Shown here piece by piece: positions 9,068-15,342 of a stretch of DNA of 45,186 nt. The notes under the pieces are model-generated. The model did not search any database. It saw only the letters and a list, made by a program, of their open reading frames with translations, and was not told the DNA's origin. Position numbers and translations under genes: made by a program. Location: positions 1 through 45,186 of the forward strand of contig NZ_VRTY01000048.1 of the NCBI RefSeq assembly GCF_008017455.1, in the 5' to 3' direction. Numbering within the stretch: the first letter of the stretch is position 1; each line of letters opens with the position of its first letter. The stretch is from Pontibacter qinzhouensis (GTDB taxonomy: Bacteria > Bacteroidota > Bacteroidia > Cytophagales > Hymenobacteraceae).

Positions 9068-10180
9068 ATGGAAGACAAATATAATCAATTACACCTAGAG
9101 CGTTACAGCAAAGACCTGGCAAACTTGCTTTGCGACCGCCACTTTGCCTCTTACGACACAGTTAATGGTCCTCAGCTGCTTGGTTTTACTCCTATTAAGC
9201 AGGTAAATCTTTTTGTAATAAAGGAGCTCCTGATGAAGTGGCACCACGAAATGGCTAACCTGCGCAGCCCGTACTTCGACTATGAGCACGAAGATGTAAA
9301 GGAGGCGCTGCTGAACTTCATGAATGTGGTATCGCGCAAGATACTGATGAAGCGCAACGCGTTTGAGCCACTGCTGCAGAAGGCTGTTTACGACACGTTT
9401 TTGCTTGTGCTTGCCCCGCCTACCGTTTTTGAAGAGAGATTTCTGCGGATACAGGAAGAAATTACGCTTCCCAAGCTGCAGGACAACCTCAAATACTTAG
9501 ACCTCGACAAACAGGTGGTAGCAGGGTTTATAGACACCTTATCGCCTACTAGCCGCGACCGCGATTACATTTTGAGCCGCTACAGGCTCTACAGCAATGC
9601 TCATGTAAACAACCGGACGCCCCTGCACGAGCTGGTGGAGAAGTTTAATACGTTGCTGCCTATAAGTGAGCGGGAGCTTTTGAGCATAGCAACACCTGCG
9701 CCACAGGAGTTGGCAAAGCCCACGCCTGCTGCCCCCGTAGAAGAGAAAGATGTGGTAGCGCCTATACATATGGCCCAGCGTGAAGCATCTGTTCCCAGAC
9801 CTATTACAGAAGCTCCAAGAGTTGCCGTGCAGCCTCAGGGCAACCTGAACGAGCGCTTTAAAATAGCTGAACGCCCCACCCTGAACGAAAATTTCTACAA
9901 AGGCACTTCAGCCACCTCACTGGCCGACTCGCACAGCAACCGTAAAATCGAGTCGCTTAAGAACTCAATCTCTATAAACCAGCGCTTCAGCTTTATAAAT
10001 GAGCTTTTTGATGGAGATAACATGACTTATTACCAATCGATAAAACAGCTGGATGAATTTGGGCACCCCGAGCAAGCCAAACAATTTGTAACAGAAGAAC
10101 TGGCCTCTAAATATGACTGGTCTAAAAAGCAGGAACACGTAAGCAAATTACTCCACCTGATCGAGCGCAAATTCGCCTAA
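9068..10180 (+). CDS. Conserved hypothetical protein with helical C-terminal module
   Basis: I do not recognise a characterised family. The 370-residue product is soluble, with no signal peptide. Residues 1-210 are mostly helical (MEDKYNQLHLERYSKDL onward). Residues about 215-290 are Pro/Ala-rich and likely disordered. The last ~70 residues (NQRFSFINELFDGD, then LLHLIERKFA) look like a compact helical module; I recall similar endings in other Bacteroidota hypothetical proteins. The start at 9068 is preferred over an in-frame start at 8840: the 76-codon extension overlaps the opposite-strand ferredoxin gene, and the -7 element at 9033 lies inside it. A strong terminator follows. Role unknown. 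Confidence 0.8.
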   Translation: MEDKYNQLHLERYSKDLANLLCDRHFASYDTVNGPQLLGFTPIKQVNLFVIKELLMKWHHEMANLRSPYFDYEHEDVKEALLNFMNVVSRKILMKRNAFEPLLQKAVYDTFLLVLAPPTVFEERFLRIQEEITLPKLQDNLKYLDLDKQVVAGFIDTLSPTSRDRDYILSRYRLYSNAHVNNRTPLHELVEKFNTLLPISERELLSIATPAPQELAKPTPAAPVEEKDVVAPIHMAQREASVPRPITEAPRVAVQPQGNLNERFKIAERPTLNENFYKGTSATSLADSHSNRKIESLKNSISINQRFSFINELFDGDNMTYYQSIKQLDEFGHPEQAKQFVTEELASKYDWSKKQEHVSKLLHLIERKFA

Positions 10181-10202
10181 ACACTGTTCTATAGCAGGGC
10201 AT

Positions 10203-10246
10203 AGCTGCTGGTGTTACTCCTTGGTAGTAGCGCCAGCAGCTTTTTT
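10203..10246 (+). terminator. Intrinsic terminator after the 9068 gene
   Basis: AGCTGCTGG and CCAGCAGCT are perfectly inverted around a 21-base loop and followed by six T residues. It ends 66 bases after the stop codon at 10180. Confidence 0.85.
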
Positions 10247-10501
10247 GTTACATGTAATAGCCCGCTCATTATAGTCGGCCACGCAACTAATCGGAATTTA
10301 TAACACATTTTATGCAAATCATATAAAATGGTGTGTCGTGAATCGTGCCCGTATCTTTCAAGGCGATGCAATTTCTGAATATGATAAGTGAAGTCGCAGG
10401 CTATAACTTAGAAGCAATTTATAAGTAAATGCGTTCTGCAGAATAAGGAGAGCAAATATTGCAAATATGAGATTCTAATACTAAATATGCAGTCGGGTTA
10501 C

Positions 10502-10517
10502 AATTCTATATAGAATT
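10502..10517. promoter_or_regulatory. Perfect 16-bp palindrome, possible operator
   Basis: AATTCTATATAGAATT is a perfect palindrome about 60 bases before a weak -7-like TACTTTTA (10563-10570) and 93 bases before the 10610 start. It could bind a dimeric regulator. The remainder of the 10181-10609 gap, beyond the terminator, shows nothing else I can support. Confidence 0.35.
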
Positions 10518-10609
10518 AGGCGAGTGGCATTTTAACAAAAAAATTCTGCCGCCGACACAAACTACTTTTAATCTCGTACTATCAACCTGAATAACTTTTT
10601 AAACGAACT

Positions 10610-10996
10610 ATGAAAGACGATTTTGACTTTGATGAGGATGCCAATTTCAGCTTCGACGATGAGGAAGAGGATGATGACTTTGGCATGACGTTTGAAGAAG
10701 ATCTGTACCTCATGATACGGGAAAAGCTTCGTGATACCATTCATGAGTACAAGGCGCAATTCCCGGTTCTGAAGAAACTTGAAACCTCTGTCAGTAACTT
10801 TAAAGTGAAGGCAGCCAACACCGACGACTCGAAGTTTTACCCGTTAGCTGCAAAGTTATTGGCAGAGCACATTAAGCCGCTAACTGAAGAATCGGAAGAG
10901 ATAATGGAGATATATACCTCGATGCAGGCTGATATTACCCGGTTTAAAAACCAGCGTGCCCACGGGCATGAGGGAGACTTGTATCTTTCTGCTTAG
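10610..10996 (+). CDS. Small acidic hypothetical protein
   Basis: A 128-residue protein I do not recognise. The first 30 residues are strongly acidic (DDFDFDEDANFSFDDEEEDD) and probably disordered. Residues 30-120 look all-helical (LYLMIREKLRDTIHEYKAQF; IMEIYTSMQADITRFKNQ). There is no signal peptide or membrane segment, so it is expected in the cytoplasm. It stands alone, with 429 and 433 bases of non-coding DNA on either side. The acidic head suggests binding to a basic partner, but that is only inference. Confidence 0.75.
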   Translation: MKDDFDFDEDANFSFDDEEEDDDFGMTFEEDLYLMIREKLRDTIHEYKAQFPVLKKLETSVSNFKVKAANTDDSKFYPLAAKLLAEHIKPLTEESEEIMEIYTSMQADITRFKNQRAHGHEGDLYLSA

Positions 10997-11118
10997 AAGC
11001 AATATAAATTAGCCGATTTTGTTTAAAGATTATTTCTTCTTAAAATCACAATTCAAAAATTTAAAGTATTATAAATCAGTAATATTGTATTGAAAATTTA
11101 ATGCAAAATTCTAATTTA

Positions 11119-11149
11119 TTTAGTTTGTGAAAAATTAAAGTTAACTTTG
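11119..11149 (+). promoter_or_regulatory. Candidate promoter without an adjacent gene
   Basis: TAACTTTG at 11142-11149 is a perfect TAnnTTTG word, with TTTA at 11119-11122 exactly 19 bases before it. The next start codon (GTG 11430) is 280 bases away. The interval has an inverted pair CAACTAGT / ACTAGTTG near 11197-11251. It may drive a long leader or a small RNA. The rest of the 10997-11429 gap is A/T-rich and shows nothing else. Confidence 0.4.
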
Positions 11150-11429
11150 GCTGTTACTGTTAACAGGCGCTTTCCTGTAGATAAAGTAATAACACAACTA
11201 GTAAAAGCTGAATATAATTTTTCATTATTTGAATTTGCTACACTAGTTGGTGTTTCAGGAGTATGCAGTTACCCTAAAATGCAGTAATTTTTTGTTGATG
11301 ATAAGCTGCTGCCATGTATTATGAATATTGAGCAGCTTTAAGATTGACAGACTGCAAGAAAGTTATTTTTTTTCGCTTGCAACCTTTTAATGATTTAATG
11401 AATCTTAAGAGTAAACAAACTATTTTTTT

Positions 11430-11915
11430 GTGATACTATCGCCTCTACTCTTTCAGAAATCTACCAAACTTTATTTCCCAACCAGGATGCCCTGTAGCAG
11501 GCTAATTGATGGGGAGCAGTATCTTATACAAACAGTAGATAAGAAACTGGCCCTTACCACTCACCGGGTTATCCAAACCCGAAAACCGTGGGACCTGAGA
11601 GGCAGCAACTCTATTATGTTGGAAGATATCTCTAACTGGGAAATAAAAACCACCGGCAAAGCCCTTTACCTGGGACTCAGCATAGCAGCCGCCTTAATGG
11701 TGTACTTTAACGACTCATTTGCTTTGGTAAGTGGCTTTTTTCTGATGCTTTATATGATGACCCGCTACCGCCGGGTACATATTCTATCAGAAAAAACAAC
11801 CATGGTGCTGCCGCTTGATGTAGAAGAATCGCAGCTAGAAAAGCTTATTGAAATGGTCAGGCAGGCAAAAAAAGCGCGCCTGAGTGTCATTAACCACCAG
11901 GCACAGCAATCTTAA
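11430..11915 (+). CDS. Membrane protein with PH-like domain
   Basis: A 161-residue protein. Residues 25-70 (YLIQTVDKKLALTTHRVI, then IMLEDISNWEI) resemble bacterial pleckstrin-homology-like domains, where an 'LTTHRVI' strand precedes an 'LEDI' strand. Residues about 78-110 are two hydrophobic segments (YLGLSIAAALMVYF, FALVSGFFLMLYMM), and the tail after RYRR is cytoplasmic-looking and helical. The start is a GTG at 11430; an in-frame ATG at residue 20 is a possible alternative. Function unknown. The sequence after it runs 178 bases to an intrinsic terminator. Confidence 0.7.
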   Translation: MILSPLLFQKSTKLYFPTRMPCSRLIDGEQYLIQTVDKKLALTTHRVIQTRKPWDLRGSNSIMLEDISNWEIKTTGKALYLGLSIAAALMVYFNDSFALVSGFFLMLYMMTRYRRVHILSEKTTMVLPLDVEESQLEKLIEMVRQAKKARLSVINHQAQQS

Positions 11916-12092
11916 CACAGCAAATAGCAACTTAAACTATCGAAACTCGAACTTGTACTGTCATCTGTTAAAGGACACAGGCCATAAGATTTTATCTTAA
12001 TCCTGTTAGAGTAAATAATCAAATGTTGATTTCTGATAGGTTGTGTTGTCAACTTTATCATCATACAACGCAATTTCTGGCAAGTAATCTAT

Positions 12093-12118
12093 TTAGCGCC
12101 CCAAGGCGCTATTTTTTT
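12093..12118 (+). terminator. Intrinsic terminator in the 11916-12209 gap
   Basis: TAGCGCC and GGCGCTA around CCAA, followed by eight T residues: a textbook hairpin. It is 178 bases after the nearest upstream stop codon and 92 bases before the moxR start, so it ends either a long 3' UTR or a separate small transcript. Confidence 0.85.
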
Positions 12119-12150
12119 TGCCTCCAGCTACTGCAACGGCACTACCTGCG

Positions 12151-12182
12151 TTGGTATAGCTGGTCGAATATGCTTATCTTTA
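12151..12182 (+). promoter_or_regulatory. Candidate moxR promoter
   Basis: TTG at 12151-12153 and TATCTTTA at 12175-12182 are separated by 21 bases, fitting the Bacteroidota -33/-7 pattern. The predicted start of transcription is about 20 bases before the ATG at 12210. Confidence 0.55.
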
Positions 12183-12209
12183 AAAGTTTTACCGGATACA
12201 GCAGCAAAC

Positions 12210-13202
12210 ATGCCAGCAGAAGAAACACTATATCAGGATAAGGTGAAGGCTCACCAGCAGAAGATAAAGCAGGTATTTAGTGAAATGGCAAAAGTAGTGG
12301 TAGGCCAGTCTTACATGGTAAACCGCTTACTGATAGGCTTGTTTACAGGCGGGCACATTTTGCTGGAGGGTGTACCTGGCCTGGCAAAGACCTTAACCAT
12401 TAACTCGCTCTCTAAAGTACTGCGCCTCGATTTTCAGCGCATTCAGTTCACGCCCGACCTGCTGCCATCAGACCTCATCGGCACCATGATCTATAATCAG
12501 AACGCTTCCCGCTTTGAGGTGAAAAAAGGACCTATCTTCGCGAATCTTATTCTCGCAGACGAAGTTAACCGCTCGCCAGCCAAGGTGCAGTCGGCCTTGC
12601 TCGAGGCCATGCAGGAAAAACAGGTGACTATAGGAGAAACAACCTACAGCCTCGACCTGCCTTTTCTGGTGCTGGCTACCCAAAACCCGGTGGAGCATGA
12701 AGGCACTTACCCACTACCCGAAGCACAGGTAGACCGGTTTATGATGAAGGTCTATATAGACTACCCTAAAAAGGCTGATGAGCTGGAGATTATGCGACGC
12801 ATGGCCAATATGTCGTTCAACGACACGGTAGCCAAAGTTCTGTCTAAAGAAGACATTTTTGCAATCCGGAATGAGATAAACCAGGTGCAGATATCAGAGA
12901 CATTGGAAAAGTATATTATAGAGCTGGTGTTTGCCACCCGCCGCCCTGCCGAATACGACCTGAATGAGTTTGCCGATTATATACAGTTTGGTGTTTCGCC
13001 ACGCGCCAGCATTGCCCTGAACCGCGCCGCCAAAGCTGTTGCCTACTTTGATGAGCGCGATTATGTACTGCCCGAAGACATAAAAGACGTAGCCTACGAT
13101 GTTATGAACCACCGCATTATACTTAACTATGAGGCCGAAGCCGACAATATTAAAACCAAAGACTTTATAGAAGCCGTTTTGCGGAAAGTACCTATCAGTT
13201 AA
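12210..13202 (+). CDS. MoxR-family AAA+ ATPase
   Basis: A cytoplasmic chaperone-like ATPase of 330 residues, the usual size. Residues 54-61 are the Walker A GVPGLAKT, 113-121 the Walker B region LILADEVNR, and the MoxR motif VEHEGTYPLPEAQVDRF follows. The C-terminal lid domain (about 230-330) contains GVSPRASIALNRAAKAVA, typical of the family. MoxR proteins usually sit beside DUF58 and von Willebrand-domain (BatA/BatB) genes and help mature partner complexes; here none follows, and a terminator ends the unit 27 bases after the stop. The specific partner is therefore unknown. Confidence 0.93.
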   Translation: MPAEETLYQDKVKAHQQKIKQVFSEMAKVVVGQSYMVNRLLIGLFTGGHILLEGVPGLAKTLTINSLSKVLRLDFQRIQFTPDLLPSDLIGTMIYNQNASRFEVKKGPIFANLILADEVNRSPAKVQSALLEAMQEKQVTIGETTYSLDLPFLVLATQNPVEHEGTYPLPEAQVDRFMMKVYIDYPKKADELEIMRRMANMSFNDTVAKVLSKEDIFAIRNEINQVQISETLEKYIIELVFATRRPAEYDLNEFADYIQFGVSPRASIALNRAAKAVAYFDERDYVLPEDIKDVAYDVMNHRIILNYEAEADNIKTKDFIEAVLRKVPIS

Positions 13203-13228
13203 CGAAGCGCCGCCGCTCGCAGCTTCTA

Positions 13229-13284
13229 CAAAAAAGGGAGTGTTTCTGTTGTAATTCTTTACAATGGCAACGCTCCCTTTTTTT
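13229..13284 (+). terminator. Intrinsic terminator after moxR
   Basis: AAAAAAGGGAG at 13230 and CTCCCTTTTTTT at 13273 form the main stem. An inner TTGTAA/TTACAA stem lies in the loop. T run to 13284. Confidence 0.85.
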
Positions 13285-13382
13285 GTTGCGTACTCCTTAC
13301 TCTCTGCTAAGCAGTAAGAATACTGCTTTACAAGCAGTGGCTGCCGCAGAACAAAACACTTTATAAACTAACAAAATAAACT

Positions 13383-13562
13383 ATGTTAAGAGGCTTAATG
13401 AAATTTTTCCTGCTCAGCAGGCTGCTGGGCGGTGGCAGAAGAGGCGGCGGCAGAGGCCGTGGTGGCTGCGGAATGGGTGGACTTGTACTTATAATTCTGG
13501 TGGTGGTTATTTTCTTTTTGTTCAGGAGCTGCAGCGGAGGCGCCCCTGCATACGACTTTTAA
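13383..13562 (+). CDS. Gly/Arg-rich single-pass membrane microprotein
   Basis: A 59-codon gene. Residues 1-15 are hydrophobic and basic (MLRGLMKFFLLSRLL), 16-32 are Gly/Arg repeats (GGGRRGGGRGRGGCGMGG), 33-47 are a transmembrane stretch (LVLIILVVVIFFLF), and the tail is RSCSGGAPAYDF. It has two cysteines (Cys29, Cys50). Codon use looks normal, the ORF starts soon after the moxR terminator, and it stops exactly where repeat copy C begins (the TAA shares its last bases). Bias in composition and a clear topology argue for a real gene; function unknown. I do not know a named family for it. Confidence 0.6.
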   Translation: MLRGLMKFFLLSRLLGGGRRGGGRGRGGCGMGGLVLIILVVVIFFLFRSCSGGAPAYDF

Positions 13563-13618
13563 CCCTTGACCTTAAAAAAGCCTAAAACCCTTGGAAGGCT
13601 TTTTTTATTAGAATAATT
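13562..13618 (+). repeat. 58-bp intergenic repeat, copy C
   Basis: Left edge ACCCTTGA overlaps the stop codon of the microprotein gene. The hairpin here is strong: AAAAAAGCCT / AGGCTTTTTT, so this copy can also be the gene's terminator. Right edge ATTAGAATAATT. Confidence 0.85.
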
Positions 13619-13761
13619 GGTTGATAGCTGGTTGTTGGTTGTTAAATGGTTGATTTGGAGATGGGAAGATCTGGAAATTTGAAGATGGAGAAATTTTTGA
13701 TTGAGTGAATGCATGAAAACTCTAAACTCAAAAAAATCTAGTGTTTAACATCTAAAAAAAT
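13619..13761 (+). repeat. Word-repeat tail between copies C and C2
   Basis: Contains GGTTGTTGGTTGTTAAATGG, GATTGAGTGAATG, AACTCTAAACTC and TCTAGTGTTTAACATCTAA, words shared with the other tails. Together with C and C2 it forms a composite of about 230 bp. Confidence 0.7.
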
Positions 13762-13791
13762 CTCCGTAAGGCCGTTTTTATTAGAATAATT
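13762..13791 (+). repeat. 58-bp repeat, partial copy C2
   Basis: Only the right half is present: TCCGTAAGGCC, then TTTTTATTAGAATAATT. The left edge is replaced by the tail. Confidence 0.65.
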
Positions 13792-13820
13792 GAGCTGCAT
13801 TTTATACAGACTGAAGCTAT

Positions 13821-13850
13821 AAAAAAGAAACCCGCCAGTTGGCGGGTTTC
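13821..13850 (-). terminator. Intrinsic terminator of the lipoprotein/TonB-receptor unit
   Basis: GAAACCCGCC and GGCGGGTTTC around AGTT, with six T residues on the minus strand. It lies 80 bases after the lipoprotein stop codon. Confidence 0.85.
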
Positions 13851-13852
13851 TC

Positions 13853-13879
13853 GTAGAGTGGGAGACTAAGCCACTCTAC
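13853..13879. other. Second perfect hairpin next to the terminator
   Basis: GTAGAGTGG and CCACTCTAC are perfectly inverted around nine bases. It sits in the 3' UTR of the lipoprotein message, between the stop codon and the terminator, and may stabilise the RNA end. Confidence 0.5.
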
Positions 13880-13930
13880 TACGATTGCAGCATTATTTCT
13901 CACCCATAAATTTGCAATCAATTCCTTATA

Positions 13931-15289
13931 TTAATAAGCAGTAGTATTTGGAGTCCAGTTAGTCCAACCTGCAGTCCAGTCTGTTGTACCAAAGGCACCG
14001 ATATATGATACTTGCTCAAAGAAGCTGTCTAACCCTGTGAAGTTGGCACCTGACTGTAATTGAGCACCTGTAGTGAAGCTCGGAGCACCATCTTGTTTGA
14101 AAGAACCAGTTAGACCCAGTGTAGCGGCATCTGATACCACGCTGTTTCCTTTTTCTGCAGCGTTGAACCAGGTGGCAACATCAAAAGTACTAGAAGACGT
14201 AACAGTAAGAGCTTTTCCTGCTGGAACACCGGCAATTACAGTGTTCTGAATTTTGAAAGTACCTGCTGTTGCATTTGTTTCTGTAGGAGCACCATCTAGC
14301 AGCAAGCCAACTGGCCAGCCAGCAACAAGTGAGTTGTGCAGTTTAGTTTGGTTGTTACGACGCAGGTGCAAGCCACGGCCATAGTTGCTGTTTACAGTAG
14401 CAGTAGCACCTGGAGCAAGCGGACCGAATAAGCTTACGTTAGAATAAGTTGGTGCTGTAATAGGAGTAGCAGAAGTACCGTTAGAATCGTTGTCTGATTC
14501 AAAACCATTAGAGGCAGACACATCGGCTACAGCCGGATCAGAAATACCAACTAAAAACTGCAGCTTACCTGAGAAGCCATTATCAGTATCGAACATATCG
14601 TCTACAGTTTTGTAAGCGATAAGGTGCTTAGCGTTTACTGTACCACCAAACCACTCAAAGGCGTCGTCTCCGCAATGCGATACCTGCACATAATCGATGG
14701 TAGTACCAGCTCCAACGCCACCTAAAGTAAGACCATTGATCTCGTTGTTTGGCTGGAAAGCAATACCAGGGAACTCTATACGTACATAACGCAGCACACC
14801 AGAGTTATCGTTAGGGTCTGTACCACCGTACTCCCTTTGAACACCTCCTTCTATTACAGCAGAAGAACCAAGGTTAACAGGAGCTTTACCCAGAATAATA
14901 ATACCTCCCCAGTCGCCAGCTGCACGACGGTTAACTGGTTGGTTAGAGGTGAAAACGATTGGCTTATCGACTGTACCATCTGCCATGATTTTACCACCAC
15001 GCTCCACAATTAAAGTACCTCTTGAGGTAGATTCCCCCATAATTACTGTACCTGGCTCAATAGTAAGGGTAGCACCCTCTTGAATGTACACAAATCCTCT
15101 TAAAAGGTATTTAGTACCTGCACGCATGGTAAAGTTTGCAGATGCAGAACCGGAAACTACTGTCATACCGTTCTCCTCTGTAGTAGTTAACTGCCCCGCC
15201 GGATCTACAGTCTCATTTTCGTCATCGTTACAGGCAACGAAAGAAACTGCCAGAAAAGCTACCAGCAATAAGTTGAATAATTTTTTCAT
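13931..15289 (-). CDS. Beta-helix surface lipoprotein paired with a TonB receptor
   Basis: A 452-residue lipoprotein. The signal peptide ends FVAC with Cys20 as the lipidation site, followed by an acidic stretch (NDDENE) as in many Bacteroidota surface lipoproteins. The rest is rich in short strands and Gly/Asn turns (LRGFVYIQEGATLTIEPGTV; GDWGGIIILGKAPVNLG; YVQVSHCGDDAFEWFGGTVNAK), typical of a right-handed parallel beta-helix. Similar proteins have sometimes been given the misleading name 'multidrug transporter'; nothing here supports transport through a membrane by itself. It follows the TonB receptor gene by 53 bases in one unit. By analogy with other receptor-lipoprotein pairs it may capture substrate at the surface; the phosphate neighbourhood suggests a phosphorus compound. 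Confidence 0.8.
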   Translation of the reverse strand: MKKLFNLLLVAFLAVSFVACNDDENETVDPAGQLTTTEENGMTVVSGSASANFTMRAGTKYLLRGFVYIQEGATLTIEPGTVIMGESTSRGTLIVERGGKIMADGTVDKPIVFTSNQPVNRRAAGDWGGIIILGKAPVNLGSSAVIEGGVQREYGGTDPNDNSGVLRYVRIEFPGIAFQPNNEINGLTLGGVGAGTTIDYVQVSHCGDDAFEWFGGTVNAKHLIAYKTVDDMFDTDNGFSGKLQFLVGISDPAVADVSASNGFESDNDSNGTSATPITAPTYSNVSLFGPLAPGATATVNSNYGRGLHLRRNNQTKLHNSLVAGWPVGLLLDGAPTETNATAGTFKIQNTVIAGVPAGKALTVTSSSTFDVATWFNAAEKGNSVVSDAATLGLTGSFKQDGAPSFTTGAQLQSGANFTGLDSFFEQVSYIGAFGTTDWTAGWTNWTPNTTAY

Positions 15290-15342
15290 AATTGAAATTG
15301 AATTAGTTAGTAAGGGTTTAATGATTGTTTGGTTGGGTATGG

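Noticed and set aside
12023..12241. 72-codon plus-strand frame before moxR
   Set aside because: It runs through a clear intrinsic terminator and the moxR promoter and overlaps the moxR start.
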